Counted from the stretch's first letter, positions 23,122 through 35,583 are shown. The stretch is DNA of 64,000 bases from Dioszegia crocea (GCA_001600615.1 BCKK01000010.1:393732-457731), one strand, 5' to 3'. Numbers and translations are program-made. The notes: generated by a model not told the origin, from the letters alone.

Positions 23122-24036
23122 ATGAGCGACGACGATTGGGGTGAGTTTTCTCACCGTGATCAAATGGGCCTGGCTAACTGGATAGACGTCCCTGAACCTA
23201 AGAAGTCCGGTGCTTCTACACCGGCAGTGGCGGCTCCCCCTATCAGGGCGCCTGCGAGAGGGAAGTGGGCAGACGAGGATGCTGAGCCTGAGGAGGAGGT
23301 ATGTCTGGTCGCTGGCATAGCTAACAGGCAGGACGACTGGGACGCATCAGATACCGAGAAGGCGAAACCTGCTCCTGCGGCCGCCCCTGCGCCAGTGCGC
23401 AAGAAGAAGCTGGCAGAAAAGCTTGCAGAGAAGGAGCGGGCTCTGGTATGTTTATCAGAGAGATATGGCTAATTTGTAGAATGCGGTAGACGATGACTTG
23501 ATGGATACGCGAACGGAACAAGAACGGGCACGAGATCGCAAGCGCGAATTGCTCGAACGCGAGCGTGCGGCCGACCTCGATGTTGCCGCGGATCTCCTTG
23601 GCGAAGTCGACATTGCGGATCCCAAAGTCACAAAGGAGACGCTTGAGGCTATCTTACTCTCCAAGCCAAAGTCGAAGGACGACTTTGCCGCTCTATCCAA
23701 AAACATCATGGCTCTCATCATCTCGAAACATGCCGAGAACCCTTTATACCCCGCCTTTGTTGAAGGTTTCGCCAAGGAGCTGTGTGAGCCATTGTCGGCG
23801 GTGCAGGTGCGCAAAGTGGGGAGTGGACTAGGGACGATGGGGAACACCAAGCAGCAGGAGGAGAGGGATAAAGCGAGCGGCAAGAAGAAGGTCAGTTGGC
23901 CCAAAGTCAGAGGTGTTGAGGAGGCAAAGCTGATCATCAGGGCGGATCTAAGCCTAAGCTCGGAGCCAACAAGGCTATCCACACTGTCGACACTGCGGAA
24001 TACGATGACATCCTCGATGATGGTGACTTCATGTAG
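23122..24036 (+). CDS. HCR1: Translation initiation factor eIF3 subunit j (Hcr1)
   Basis: Five exons: 23122-23140, 23186-23298, 23332-23445, 23480-23890, 23941-24036 (250 aa). The start MSDDDWG and the acidic, alanine-rich N-terminus are typical. The core has RKRELLERERAADLDVAADL, then KETLEAILLSKPKSKDDF and ISKHAENPLYPAFVEGFAKE. The end reads YDDILDDGDFM, matching the conserved acidic C-terminus of eIF3j. The factor is a loosely bound eIF3 subunit that promotes 40S recruitment, start-codon accuracy and recycling. Exon 2 and exon 3 are separated by a 33-nt intron. Without the last splice the frame would run into unrelated sequence. Confidence 0.92.
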
Positions 24037-24108
24037 ACTGTATCTGTCCAGCATAGATCTTCCGGCAGCGTACTATACGTATGCATCATTCCGACATCTA
24101 GAGAGGGA

Positions 24109-25426
24109 TTACAATTTGGATTCCCTTCCGCGTCCGCCACCCCCAGCAAACGGACAGCCCTTACCAGGCAGAGATGTCTTATCGAGCGGCTTGCCCTCCT
24201 TAGCTGCCTTCTTGGCTAGCCGAGCAAAGCCGGAATCGTCCCTTTCTACTCCGAGTTCTGACAATTAGCCTGAGGGATCGGTTTGGGGTGAAATCGACGC
24301 ACCGATAAGTTTACCAAAGGCCATGGCAAAGTCCTTGAAGAACAGATCCTTGTCCGCTGCGTACTTCTCAACCCATGGCTTCATCTTCGGGTCTTCGATC
24401 AATGCCATCTGTCGATCAGCTTCGTTCCCATCAAGGTGGGTGAACGTACATCGGTAGGCAACATCATAAGCTTCGTACCAGCGACGGTTGCTTCATACCT
24501 GAAAATAAGCTGCAAGCCCACCTAAGGACGAGTAGACTTACTGGAACGGACCATCCCATTCTCTTGGCTTCCACTTCTGGTTCAAGAGGAGTTTATAATA
24601 TTGGTTGCTGAATCGAGTAGGGTTGACGACCCAAGGCCCATCAAATCCAGATCGATCGGGGTGACAACGACCAAGCGAGTGGGCTCCCGACAAAGCCACG
24701 ATCTCCTGTATCGTCAGCGTGGACAGAATTCAAACGCACCATATCAGTGAATCCCATCCGGCCAAACACGTCTCGAATATGATCTGCGCCCTTCGCACCG
24801 TCCGGTAATCTACATCAGCACTTGTCAATCTCGCCGACATACCTATCCCCAACACTACCACGGTGATCTGTCGCTTCCTCCTCACTGGCATAGTCGGTCC
24901 TTCCGGGCTCCCAGGGGACTTTGGGTCCACCCATAGCTTCGATAGCCTCAACTCCAGCTAGCGCTAATCATCAGCTCGAGTGGCGATAAGTACTCACTCC
25001 ATAGATCCGAATGCGTTATCCAGGGGTTAGCCGCCTGAATGGGGATGAGGAAAGATATAGCGTGATGTAGTCCTGCATTGGCAGGATCGACATTCTCGGG
25101 GGCGAATCTCATCCCAGCTCTAAAGAGATCAGGAATGCTCTGGATCATGGACGACCTCGACTCACCCGTTCGATCCGCCATTGTGCTCCACCAGCGAGAA
25201 GTTTCCGCTGGCATGCCATGCGAGACTATAGATCAGTATCGAGGTAGATCTCAGCGGTACCATGAACCCACCGAACCAGAACAGGACCTATCGAGCCATC
25301 ATCGTAGTCCGGCTGTTTAAGGATCTTGCGGATTTCCCCTCGAAGCGCTGCGCTGAATTAGTCTGCGATCAAGTTATCCGTTCCTTGTAGCTTGCCTTGG
25401 AAATCTTTCTCTTTGACTGCAGTCAT
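24109..25426 (-). CDS. Cytochrome c peroxidase-type class I haem peroxidase
   Basis: Ten exons on the minus strand: 25426-25396, 25347-25272, 25225-25166, 25119-24998, 24963-24843, 24809-24740, 24705-24542, 24498-24450, 24408-24303, 24257-24109 (315 aa). The distal site reads GPVLVRLAWHASG (catalytic Arg, Trp, His). Then come [18 protein letters not shown] and [15 protein letters not shown], and the proximal haem-ligand block [20 protein letters not shown]. The enzyme reduces hydrogen peroxide using cytochrome c. There is no long presequence, unlike mitochondrial yeast Ccp1, so location is uncertain. The first intron (25348-25395) needs a GC donor (CAAG then GCAAGC); without it an in-frame TAA would stop the protein. 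Two introns are 33 and 34 nt. Confidence 0.88.
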
Positions 25427-25633
25427 CTTGATGTTTATAGATAAAGGATGGTTGTCGATCGAAAAACGATGGACGTTCCGGTTGCAGGTGCACTTTACCC
25501 GACTGATTAGTCATCAGGATGACAAATCGTACATGTTGACCAGCTGAAGCATGCTGAAGCCCTCTGATCCTGAATGTGCATGATGATTGGCTAACGATAC
25601 ATCACGAAGGCCGAAGCCTATACACAATCTCCA

Positions 25634-26965
25634 TCACCCAAGGATCAAACTCTCCAGATCCACCTCCTTCCCGTTACTGGTCAACAGCGCCTGCACGAAC
25701 GCCAAGTCCCACAGGGCCAATCTCGGCGCTCCGTCATCTTTGGCTTTTACCTCCTTGCCCGCCTTGACCTCGGCGATAGCTTCAGCCCACTCCTTAAGCT
25801 CCACCTCCACTCCATTACCCGCACTCTCCTTGCTGAATTTCTCCACTTTGCTCCCTTGGGCAGGCAGCACTTCCACCGTCCAACCAGCCGATGACCCGCG
25901 AACAGTCACGACGGCGTTAAGGCAAGTGACTGTCAGAGATGCAGGCGTACGGTCCTCTGGTGCCAGATCGGGAGCGGCGAATGAGAGGAGAACGGTGCCT
26001 TGTGGACTGGACTTGCCGGCGGGGACGGGCATCTCAGAGGTGTTGATGAGAGTTTCGAGCTGAGTCTCTGGCCCATGTGGGCTGACGGTAGATTCGTCTG
26101 ATGACCGCGCGATGGCGACGATTGTATCGTGTGGGGGGATGTGGGCTCGGTGGAGGGAGGTGTAGGAAACGACACGGTTCGGGGGAGAGGGGAGGACATT
26201 TCGGACTAGGGCGGCAAAGTGAACACCGCCATCTAGAAGGAAGCCTATCGGACGTCAGCTACGTCCAAGGTCATGATAGGGAAGACGTACCGCCCTGGTA
26301 GTCTGGGATAGTTCGCCATTGAGTCGCCTGGTATTTACTACCATCCTGGAGGTACGCATGCAGCTGTAACTGCCAGTACAGCACAGGTCCAATCTCTTTG
26401 TTGCTCTGCATGATATCTCGTGCAGCCCGGACGCTTTGGTCATGGTTGTAGTCTATCGTCAGCTATGCCCGCTGGGGGACTTACTCTCAGCAACTCGCCA
26501 GATCAATCCCTTGGGCTTGAACTCCTTCTCATACCGGTCAATGAGACCTCGGGCAGTTTCGACATCCTTCCCGACTGGCTTCTCACTCATGACGTGCTTC
26601 CCAGCTTGAAGAGCACGGATGATGAGGTCAGGCTGAGCAGTGATTGGCAGGACGAACGCCACGGCGTCAATTTCGGGATTGGCCAGCACCGCATCAAACC
26701 CCTCGGTCCCGTTCAAAATCTTGACATCCTCAGATTCAGACTTGATGAGACCGATGGACTCCGCTGACGACTTGAGCTTGTCTGTTGATGACGATGAGCG
26801 TGACCAAATGGTTCGCAGCTTGATGAGGTCCTGGTTGGCGAGAAGAGCCGGGAGGTAGGATGCTTGGGCAAAAAGGCCTGCCAGGGTCAGTTTTGGCTTT
26901 CTCGCACTGATTTTTTGCGGGTATTGTAGCTCACCAGAGCCAGCAAGAGCAAGATTCACGGGCAT
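25634..26965 (-). CDS. Gfo/Idh/MocA-family NAD(P)-dependent oxidoreductase
   Basis: Four exons on the minus strand: 26965-26935, 26877-26485, 26452-26291, 26244-25634 (398 aa). It opens MPVNLALAGSGLFAQASYLP, a Rossmann glycine-rich turn interrupted by an intron. It continues with DAVAFVLPITAQPDLIIRAL, then AGKHVMSEKPVGKD, where the EKP lysine is the family catalytic residue, and FLLDGGVHFAALVRNVLP. Fungal members of this GFO/YLL-type branch are dehydrogenases of unknown sugar or aldehyde substrates. An in-frame ATG five codons upstream (26980) is possible. The intron 26453-26484 is only 32 nt, with a GCTGAC branch and TAG acceptor. Confidence 0.85.
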
Positions 26966-27387
26966 GTCGGCGATAGACAATGGTTATCGACGAGAGTTAA
27001 GAGTAATGTACCCTAAAAACCAGACGAGGCGGAGCGGAGGTCCAGTCGTCTTCCGTCGGAAAGAATGCCTGGAATGCGGGGTCCCCAAGCTTCGAGCCAA
27101 GAGCTGCGGTGGCGGCCAAAGATGCCCGCTTCTCCGTCATGCCTATCTCACACCGCATTCCTGCGGCCATCCCTGACCTGCGGAGAGCAGGGATGGTGCC
27201 AGGGATAGTGGTGAACCCGCGCTCATGACGCCGCTAGCCCACTCCCCTCAGAATTGCGGCCAGGCAGGCATCGCTGGAGCGAGATCAAAGGACTGGCGGA
27301 CTCATGACCGCTGTGATGGTTGCTCATATATAGCTGCCCACATCTCTCGGCCGACTTATTTACTCACACTCCCAGTGACGATTCGAG
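26966..27387. promoter_or_regulatory. Divergent promoter region, oxidoreductase / RTA1 exporter
   Basis: A 422-base region with no gene. It contains the palindromic 16-mer TTCCGTCGGAAAGAAT at 27051-27066, which occurs again at 63254-63269. A TATA-like element (CATATATAGC) at 27326-27335 lies about 55 bases upstream of the exporter start. Confidence 0.5.
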
Positions 27388-28422
27388 ATGCCGCAAATCA
27401 TTAACTTCTTAATCTACCATTACACACCATCCGTCGCATGGAATGCGGTTCTGCTCACGCTGTTCGCCATCAGCGCTTTGGTCCACGCCTATCAAGCCTA
27501 CCGATCTCGGTACTGGATCTTCTTCCCTACACTCGTGCTCGGGGCAGTAGTTGAGGTGGCGGGATACGCCGGAAGACTATGGAGCAGTCAACAGGTCTAT
27601 GTCCTCACGCCGTTCTTAATGCAGATCTGCTTGTGAGTGTAATCTATTGCTGTGGCTGACGTGAGGTTGATCATGGCTCCCGTATACTTTTCGGCCTTCC
27701 TCTACTCTCTGCTCGGAATGGCGATACACCGTCTGGGCCAGCAATACTCGGTACTCACTCCCCGACTGGTGAGTACATCCTGCTTTCTGGCTGACGATAG
27801 TACATGCTCGTCTTCATCAATGCCGATGGCGTGTGTCTGATCCTCCAAGCAATTGGCGGCGGTCAATCAGCTGCTGGCGCTGCGACTAGTGCCCCGACCC
27901 AACGCGCTACCGACATCACCGTGGCCGGTATCGTCCTCCAGATCATCACCATGGCGCTCTTTGTCGGTTGCGGTATCGATTTTGCGATCCGGGTCACTCG
28001 TCGCAAGCCCTGGGCGTTCCGATTGAAGCAGATGGAGGCGGCTCTAGGGTCGGTAGGTGAAAGTGGTGTCTCCACTCCGTCAACGCACGAGAAAGGCCCA
28101 GAAGATGCGGATTTGAGGAAATGGAAAATCATCTTCGCCGCTATGATGCTCTCTTCGGCTATGATTCTCCTGCGAGGTGAGCTAGTCTGCAGCAATAACT
28201 AACATTAGGGCTCTTCCGATCCGTTGAGTTGGCTCAAGGCTGGTACGGATATCTCATCAGTCAAGGTGAGTACTAACGCGCGTTAAAGGCTCTCTCTGAC
28301 GGAAAGAAATCTACCAAGCTGTCCTTGACGGCATTCCCATGGTTATTGCAGTCGGGATCTTCAACTTCATTCATCCTGGGTTGATGCTGGGGATCAAGCA
28401 GTCGTGGAAGGGATACTACTAG
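27388..28422 (+). CDS. RTA1-like lipid-translocating exporter (seven-TM)
   Basis: Five exons: 27388-27632, 27666-27768, 27801-28176, 28209-28265, 28307-28422 (298 aa). Seven hydrophobic segments can be seen. Family blocks include WIFFPTLVLGAVVEVAGYAG, LLIMAPVYFSAFLYSLLG, and MLVFINADGVCLILQAIGGG, the RTA1 D-x-x-x-x-x-x-Q-x-x-G-G signature. Then [14 protein letters not shown] and IFNFIHPGLMLG. Fungal RTA1/RSB1 proteins protect against sterol-targeting compounds or export sphingoid bases; the substrate here is unknown. The introns are very short (33, 32, 32 and 41 nt), each with a CTGAC- or CTAAC-type branch site. Alternative name: RTM1/RSB1-like protein. Confidence 0.9.
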
Positions 28423-28876
28423 ATGACATGTATCCACTGATCCCTGTGCCACACTGGTGACTGACTACGGTCAGCGATCGGATCTGCGGACAGGTGGCAT
28501 ACCTCGTACCGTAATAATGACGCAGACGGGGGGATCTGGAACGAGCCTAAAATGACGCGCATTCCGGCCATTCGCATGCCTGTCGGACGGGACAGGCAAT
28601 GTGCAGGAATTTGCCGAAAGCAGCAAGATTGGTTGTTGTCCCTTTGTGAAACAATGACATCATGCAACCGGCCCGCAGCGATCTCACACCTTCCCCTGAT
28701 CGTGTTGGTTCTGGAACGCCCATTCTAAAAAGAGAAGTCAGCTTTCGTGATTCCCCCTTCTCTCATCCGTTTCACTTTCTGCATAAACACAGTAGTGAAT
28801 TCTCATATACCTCTTGACTTGTGAGTTCTTTGCCCTTCGCTCCCCGCTGACTGACCAGTACAAATCACAATCCACA
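28423..28876. other. Intergenic: RTA1 3' end and HAM1-like promoter
   Basis: There is no coding signal. The 3' half has runs of pyrimidine and short A/T patches just before the HAM1-like start, consistent with a promoter and leader. Confidence 0.5.
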
Positions 28877-31800
28877 ATGACAGGCGCCATGGCTACCAAA
28901 TCCGAAATCAGGGAGCACCCCTCTAAGCAGGGTGTGACCGTCGCTGCTTCAGGCAAGGAGCTCGAGGCAGATGTTCAGCGCAAGATGAAGGTCTGGGGTG
29001 TTATTGAGGCATTCCGTGACGGGTGAGTCTTTGGCTTTTGGCTTTGCTGACAGCCAGCCGTATGCCCGACAACAAGCAGATTGACGCTGCTCTCGAGTAC
29101 GCCCAGAAGACTTCCCCCGTCAACCTTGACAAGCTCTCTCCCGAGGGCCGAGTCCTTGTCGATGACACCCGGTAGGTTTTGTCTCCTTCCTCTAGTTGTG
29201 CCATACTGACTATCAGCGACATTATCGAGACCCTCCGCGCGATGGTCATTGAGAAGAACGCCGATGAGCTCTTCCAGAACGCTCTTTACACCTCCGTCAA
29301 GACCGACGTCAGCCACGCCAAGCAGAGCGGCGTCGTTCCCGTCAGCAAGGAGGATGCCAAGAATGATGCCGACACTGGTGAGTTATTCTTGCGACTGTGC
29401 TGACTTTCAGCGGCCAAGCACCTTCGAGTCCTCCTCACTCTCTTCGTGACCAACGCCGAAGTCCGAAAGCTCGCCAAAGATCTCGGCTTCGTCGGACGCG
29501 ACATCTTCGCTTCCACCGCTTCGCGCGCTGCCGACAAGGCCCGCCCTAGCCAACAGCAACTCGACCAGATCGACAAAGAGGCACCGAGCAAGCAGTGGAT
29601 CGGCGCCGATGGCCAGAAGCTCGGTCCCAACGACACCCCCGAGCTCGCCCTCAAGGGCCCCGATGGTGCTCAGGTCCGATACAACCCCAAGGATGCTCCC
29701 GGTCAGGCCAAGTAAGTTCGAGCGCCGACTTTGCTGATATCCAGGGTCACTGACACCGAGGGTAACACCCACTCCGCCGGTCACCTGTACGACCAGGCAC
29801 AGCAGAAGAAGCAGGAACTCCAGTCTCAGAAGGAGGAGGCCAAGGGCGGTCTCAAGGAGCAGGTCAAGTCTCACGCTCAGGATGTCGCCAACAACCGTGA
29901 CCCCAACGCCTCCCTCTCCCAGCAGAAGGACCAGATGCTCAACGCCGCCAGCTCGAAGGCCGACCAGGCCCAGAACGAGGCCCAGCACCACGCCAACCAG
30001 GCCCAGAACCAGGCCCAGGGCGACAGCCGAGTTCCCAACAACACCGAGGACGCTAAGAACCAGGCCAACCAGAAGCTGAACCAGCTAAAGGAACGCATCC
30101 CAGAGGAGCAGAGGCAGAAGGTGAAGGACGAGCTCCACGCGCAGAAGGAGATCCTTCAGGACGCTTTCCCAGGTACGTCCACATTTCATCCAACTCATTT
30201 TTCTTTCTTTGCATCCTCCGTGGTTCTCGATATGGTCGTCGTGGTCGTTGTGCTGACTCTTGGGAGAGGAACGTCGTGAACAGTTCTTATACAGGCTCAA
30301 GAAGGTACGTCCGATGCTTCTCCATGGCACCCAAGGCTCAGGCTGACAATTGTTAGGTCCTCGTGGACTTGCAGGTCAGTTTTTTGGGGATTTACTTTCT
30401 TCGTGCATGAAGCCCGATAGCTGATATTCCAGGAACACAAGGACTACCGCGAGGCCATGACCTGGCTCCTCGACACCTTCGACAACTACCAGGTGAGTCG
30501 TGTCTCGGTCGAACATCGACCCATTTTTGACTTTTTCAGGGTGCCGCGCAACATGTCGCCGGCAAGGGTGTACAGGCTGCCGACACTGTGGCAAGCCACG
30601 GTGGAGTTCAAGATGCTACTGTCAAGTTTAAAACATTGTTAGAGCGCTTCGCCAACGGCCAGTCTCTCGACCCCGTCTACAACGGTAAGTCTAGACCCAT
30701 TTCTGACCCATTTTGACCCATTTCCCCTTGAGTGACATTTTTTGCTGACTTTTCAGCTCTCGACCAGATGTACCGAGACACTGCCAACGACCCCGAGCTC
30801 AAGAACTGGTGGACCCATGCCAACGACTACGTTCACCGTGTCCTCCTAGAGCCCGGATTCGTTCTCGAGGACGAAGCCACCCAGGAGGGCGAGGAGTTGC
30901 AGAAGTCCGGTCAGCGATTCTTCGAGGGCAAGTACAGGAAGAGCCAGGAGACACTCTTCGAGGAGCTCCAGCGATGGTTCCTAGCCTTTGGCGATGACCC
31001 GCTCAACCAGCGACTTGGTAAGTTCGTTTTGTGTGGCGTTCGAATTCGACCTTATTTTTCCAGGCGACGATGTCAAGCGCCTCACCAAGGACTTGCTCTT
31101 CAACGAGCAGGGCAACCTGTCATTCAAGCCTCACCTCTGGAACGACCTCCGGTAAGCTCATTGATTGCAGCAGAAGGGGCCGTGGCTGATCCAGCAGAAA
31201 GCATTTCCTTCCTGAGGTTATCAAGCGAGTTGGCTACGTGCCCATCCCCCGGGCCGAATATGAAGATGACAAGGTATGCTATATGTTTTTCTGAGATTCA
31301 CTGGGCTAGGCTGACTAGTACGATTGCCGTGGTGATCGAGAATCTAATACTTTCAGGGCCCAACCTCTTCCCCAATGTGAGTCATTTCCCCCCTTTGTCA
31401 CGTAGGTGAGTAGCTGATCCGCTAGGTCGTTGAGATTGAGGCACACAACCAGGTCAAGTTCTCCCCCTACGAGAACATCAACAAGACCCTCGACACACAC
31501 CACCACAAGTTCCGATTGGGTCTATCACAGATCCAGGCTGATATCCGGTAAGTGTTTACATTTTTTTGGCCGAGTCTGCCTCTTGAGCCCAGCTGATGAC
31601 GTAGCGACGTAGCCTTCTCCTTCAAGAGGAAGAGTGGATGGCCTAAGCTCTCGGATCATGGTCTCGCCGATGTCATCATCAGTGGCAAGGGTATCTCAGT
31701 TGATGTGGCTTTATCGAGTAAGTCTTTTTCTCCCTATGGAAGTATGGAGCTGATGTTCCAGGCGTCGAGAACAAGCGCGACGAGCTCTTCCGCGTCGACC

Positions 31801-32619
31801 ACGTCACTGTGAGTTGTTCCCGCGTGATGTGGGGAGGATTCGCTGACCCGGACTCAAGATTGACATCGACAACATGACATGGAAGATCAGGGACTCGAAG
31901 CGTGAGTACAGGTGGTTCTAGCAACTCAGTGCGGCACGCTGAAGCTCCAGATGACATTCTCTACCGCTTCCTCAAGGCTACGTGTACATCCATAATCAAG
32001 AAGGCTATCCAGGTTAGTTGCACCCTCACACCTTAGGGCAAAGCTGACCCAAAGGCTGCCGTCACCGCTGCCATCAAGAACGCCCTCCAGGAGGCCAACG
32101 ACCAGCTTTGCGAGGTACGTCTATCTCTTGTGCATGCCCCCTGCTATCGCTGACATACAGGTCCGCAACACCGCCGAGGACGCCAAGAAGAAGGACGACA
32201 CAAACCAGATTGAGGCCATCAAAGCTCTTTACAAGCGCAAGGCCGAGAAGGCTGAGAGGAAGAAGGAGGAGACCGCGGACTCTGTTGGTACCTTTAAGAT
32301 CATCACCAACCGAGACTCTATGGTATGTCTGCTACCTACTTGTCAAGTTACATCGCTGATTTTTCAGATGCTGCCCGAGATGTCTCACGACAAGTCCAAG
32401 TCTATCGCTGAGCGTCTGTTCAAGACTGAGGACATGGCCCACTCCGCCGGCAAGGGCTGGCACTCCCCCGCGTTCAGCTTGACAGACCGAAAGAACCACC
32501 CAGCTGTCACAGGCAAGGCCCACCCGGACGCCAAGGAAGGTGCTGCTCGAGGGCATGGTTTAACTGACACCCTTCCATCCAACGTGGGCGGTGGTGGTAG
32601 ACAGGGTCCTCCTGCTTGA
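28877..32619 (+). CDS. Large HAM1-like domain protein
   Basis: Twenty-one exons can be traced: 28877-29022, 29058-29171, 29217-29377, 29411-29711, 29745-30172, 30267-30304, 30357-30374, 30433-30492, 30540-30684, 30757-31017, 31064-31151, 31198-31273, about 31320-31376, 31426-31547, 31605-31717, 31762-31808, 31859-31901, 31951-32012, 32055-32114, 32161-32322, 32368-32619 (about 917 aa). An N-terminal HAM1-like region is followed by a very Gln/Lys-rich helical stretch. The C-terminal part has GPNLFPNVVEIEAHNQVKFS and IDIDNMTWKIRDSKHD, typical of the HAM1-like C-terminal domain. Function in the cell is not settled. A micro-exon of 18 nt is needed. At the 31274-31318 intron the canonical acceptor leaves one surplus base before TIAVVIENL, so that junction is uncertain. 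Confidence 0.82.
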
Positions 32620-32992
32620 TCGGTAGTGGAGAATTAGGTCATATTGTACTGTATTAGGTCTTGAGTATACCAATGAATAAATATGCTGCATATGTGATCA
32701 ATTGCTACATAGTGAGGACACTGTGCAAGTGAAATCGGACGGCCAAGCCGACTCCTCATTCCTTGACGCTCGAAACTTACGTAAATTATCTCGGCAATAT
32801 GCGTACCCAGCTCTGCCCGCCCCTTCTAGCCCCTTCTTTCACATGCACTCAGGTCTAGCCGTGAGTGTCTCAAGATATACTCCCACGGAGCTGGCTTATG
32901 TGTATCTCCAGCCCACTACATATCGAAACTCGACTGACACCTCATCGGGAAGATTTCCTCCCAAGTCCCACAAATCTATACGCATATTCAGC
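32620..32992. other. Intergenic or 5' leader of the unrecognised gene
   Basis: A frame in phase with the next gene stays open from about 32702, and an ATG at 32843 could extend it by 50 residues. The added segment has no motif, so I chose the ATG at 32993. Confidence 0.4.
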
Positions 32993-34783
32993 ATGAGCAG
33001 CTCAGGCAGCAACGCTGTGGCCTCATCGAGCGGTGTCAGCTATCCACAGAACCCTTCTCTACCGGATCAATCTTCCACAACTCCCCTATCCCCCGAAAAT
33101 GAACACACGGAGGCATCCAAACCCGTCGTAAAGCCGAAAAAGGTCAACCCGAACTCTACTCTAGGCGATGAGCACGCACGATTCCACATCAATCCCTACG
33201 CCTTATCTGGAGCACCCTTCATAGTCAATATAATGTTCGATCTCGCTGCGAACCACGGCTCAATCTACCACCCCGACGCTGAGGAATATCTCCTCGAGAC
33301 AAAGGTCGCGGTCAAACTCTCCTTTCCCTATCCCTTCAAAACCCAAGGCGCAAATGCCAAGATTGGCAATCAGAGCCTCGAGAGGGCGTATGCTGAGCAT
33401 GCGCAGGCGTTTCTTGTTGCCATGAGGGGTATCGCGCCGGCGGTCTTTGCGGCGATGGGTTTTTCATGGGAAGGGGCATGGGAGGCGCTGGTGGCGAAGG
33501 AGACATATCGGCCTGGACGGCCTCCTTCCTTCTCCAAGACCGAGAGGCGTAGATCATATAAGGACTTGGCGAGCATGGTGAGTAGCTGCTTGGCTCCAGC
33601 TGACTATCAGCTATACGCTCCTGAGGATGTCCTATTCTTCTGTATCATTATATGGGCAGGCTGGGATGCCCTCAAACCCGAATACAATACCGGCCAACCT
33701 CTGAACGTCGCCATTCCTGATCTTTACACCAGGAGAGACTATACTACTCTGCTCCGCCCCCAATTCCACCGCTTCCTACTCGAGTTCTTCAGCCGGGAGC
33801 GAGACACCTTCGGCAAGAGCGTCAAATCGCATATCGACAGGACGACCGACGCTTACGGAGCCCGATTGACTAAGGCCGTTGAGAGTGAGTCGAGCAGAGA
33901 ACAGGGCTGATCCTTAGAATTCTCCAGCTGGTGGAATAACAGAAGGCGTGACTGGCTTCATATCCCCAAATTGACCAAAACCGTCCACGACGTAGAAGCT
34001 CTTATCACGCATTGTCGAAAATCTCATCAAATACTCGGCCGTGCTCCTAGTCCACACCTTCAAGCCATCTTGGACCAATCTGCTTCGTCTATAAAGCAAG
34101 CATTAGAAGATATGAGGGTCGCTTTGGTGGAAGTTGATCAACAAGACCGTAAGTGCGCCTCGGAGCATGGCCTGATTACAGGAACCCCCGAAGACAGAGT
34201 CGAGGTCGACGAACATGTCGAGCACTCAACTTCCTCTCCAGCCGGAAATGAAGAACGAGCCGAGGTCGTACCTACACCCTTAGAGGCACAGCACATTGCA
34301 ACCGTTTTCGCCCATTTTGATCAACTCGGGGTACTCAAGATCGTCCAAGCAATATCCAACCGCCCACACTCGAAATCATTGCTTTGGCCACACATTAGAA
34401 AGGCGCCAGCTGTCCGGTCGCTCGTACAAGTCACTCGGAGCAAGTCCTCAACCAATGGATTCATTACGGAGAACAGTATCTGCGTTGCGGACACCTCAAG
34501 CCCTCTCGTCAGCCAACCTTCAATTATAGCCGGAATCAACCAGGGGAAGTCGAACCCTAAAGGGAAGCGAAAGATGGGCAGTATCGAGGATGCGGAAGTG
34601 GGAAGAGAGGGAAGGGATGGGATGGCGACCAGGCAGAAGGGAGGTGTGGCCGGTCAACGGGGAGAGATTGTGGTGAAGCGGCACGAGGCGAAAGATGGTG
34701 ATGGCGGGGTTATCGAATTGATGGTGAGCGGTCCGGTAAAGACCAGAAAGCAAATCACTATCAAAGATGAACGCAAGGAATAG
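32993..34783 (+). CDS. Unrecognised protein with basic C-terminus
   Basis: Three exons: 32993-33577, 33611-33884, 33918-34783 (574 aa). A Ser-rich N-terminus precedes a globular region of about 250 residues (ARFHINPYALSGAPF, DLAANHGSIYHPDAEEYLL, VLFFCIIIWAGWDALKPEY). A helical segment follows, then a Lys/Arg-rich tail with NPKGKRKMG, which looks like a nuclear localisation signal. I do not recognise the family. Both introns are 33 nt; the first is also a multiple of three without a stop, so it could be retained. Splicing of the second is required to join the two large open frames (restoring FSSWWNNRRRDWLHIPKL). Likely fungal-specific. Confidence 0.65.
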
Positions 34784-35583
34784 GCAAGCTGAGGAGCTGA
34801 GGGTGGTCAGAGGGATTGAGAGCGAGGCGAAGAAGAGTGGGACGCTAGGAGTAAGCGGTTGACGGGGACGTGTGAGCCATGGAGAAATAGGGCATGTGCG
34901 ATCGGGGTATAGGTTACTGCTGAACTGTATATATCTAGGCTAATCTAGCCTCAAATTGCAATGGTTGCCCTTATGACTGAGTGAGGATCATCGTACTGAT
35001 CAGGCCCACTTTTCATATGCTGAGTTGTGATATCTCTAACACCAGGCTTCTTTCGCTCTTCTTTCGCTACTTGACCCGTGCCCCGTCTCGACCGAGCCCG
35101 GCTACCGTGATTCTCCGCTACAATCGGAACTCTTCCCGCTCTTGATCCTTTCTTCCTAGTCGTCTCCAACCCCTCTGCCTCTCCACCGAGACCCATTGCT
35201 CTGAGTCCGCCTTCCCACCCTCCTTGTCCACCGGGCACGATCTGAGGCTAAGCGTCTCCATCTTTTGCGCGAGATACATCGATCTGGCCTGCCCTGCCAC
35301 CGCCTGAAGCAGGATGATAGCTGATGATTAGGTTGCAAGTCAATTGCAAGGAATACAAGATTAGTAATGGGCATGACAAATCGTCACTTATGTAACCCCT
35401 CGGTCGCCGCGTCATGGCCCGCGGGTTCTCCGTCGGCGATGTCAACGCTCCATTAAACGTGGATCTATCAATCTACTATCAACTGCATACCGCCTATAGT
35501 ACACTGCTTACAGCTTCTGCAGCCATATACAGCCTACTCGAATCTTCCTGCAATCAGCGCCACAGCTACCCCGAATCAACGCC
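34784..35583. other. Intergenic, 800 bases; possible small minus-strand gene
   Basis: A minus-strand frame at 35300-35118 (MAGQARSMYLAQKMETLSLR and a basic tail) can be joined to an ATG at about 35415 by removing an intron with a weak GTTACA donor and a CATCAG acceptor. That would give a 73-residue basic protein. I recognise no family and the donor is poor, so I leave it uncalled. Confidence 0.3.

Noticed and set aside
35118..35445. Small basic minus-strand gene
   Set aside because: It needs a weak donor and matches no family that I know.
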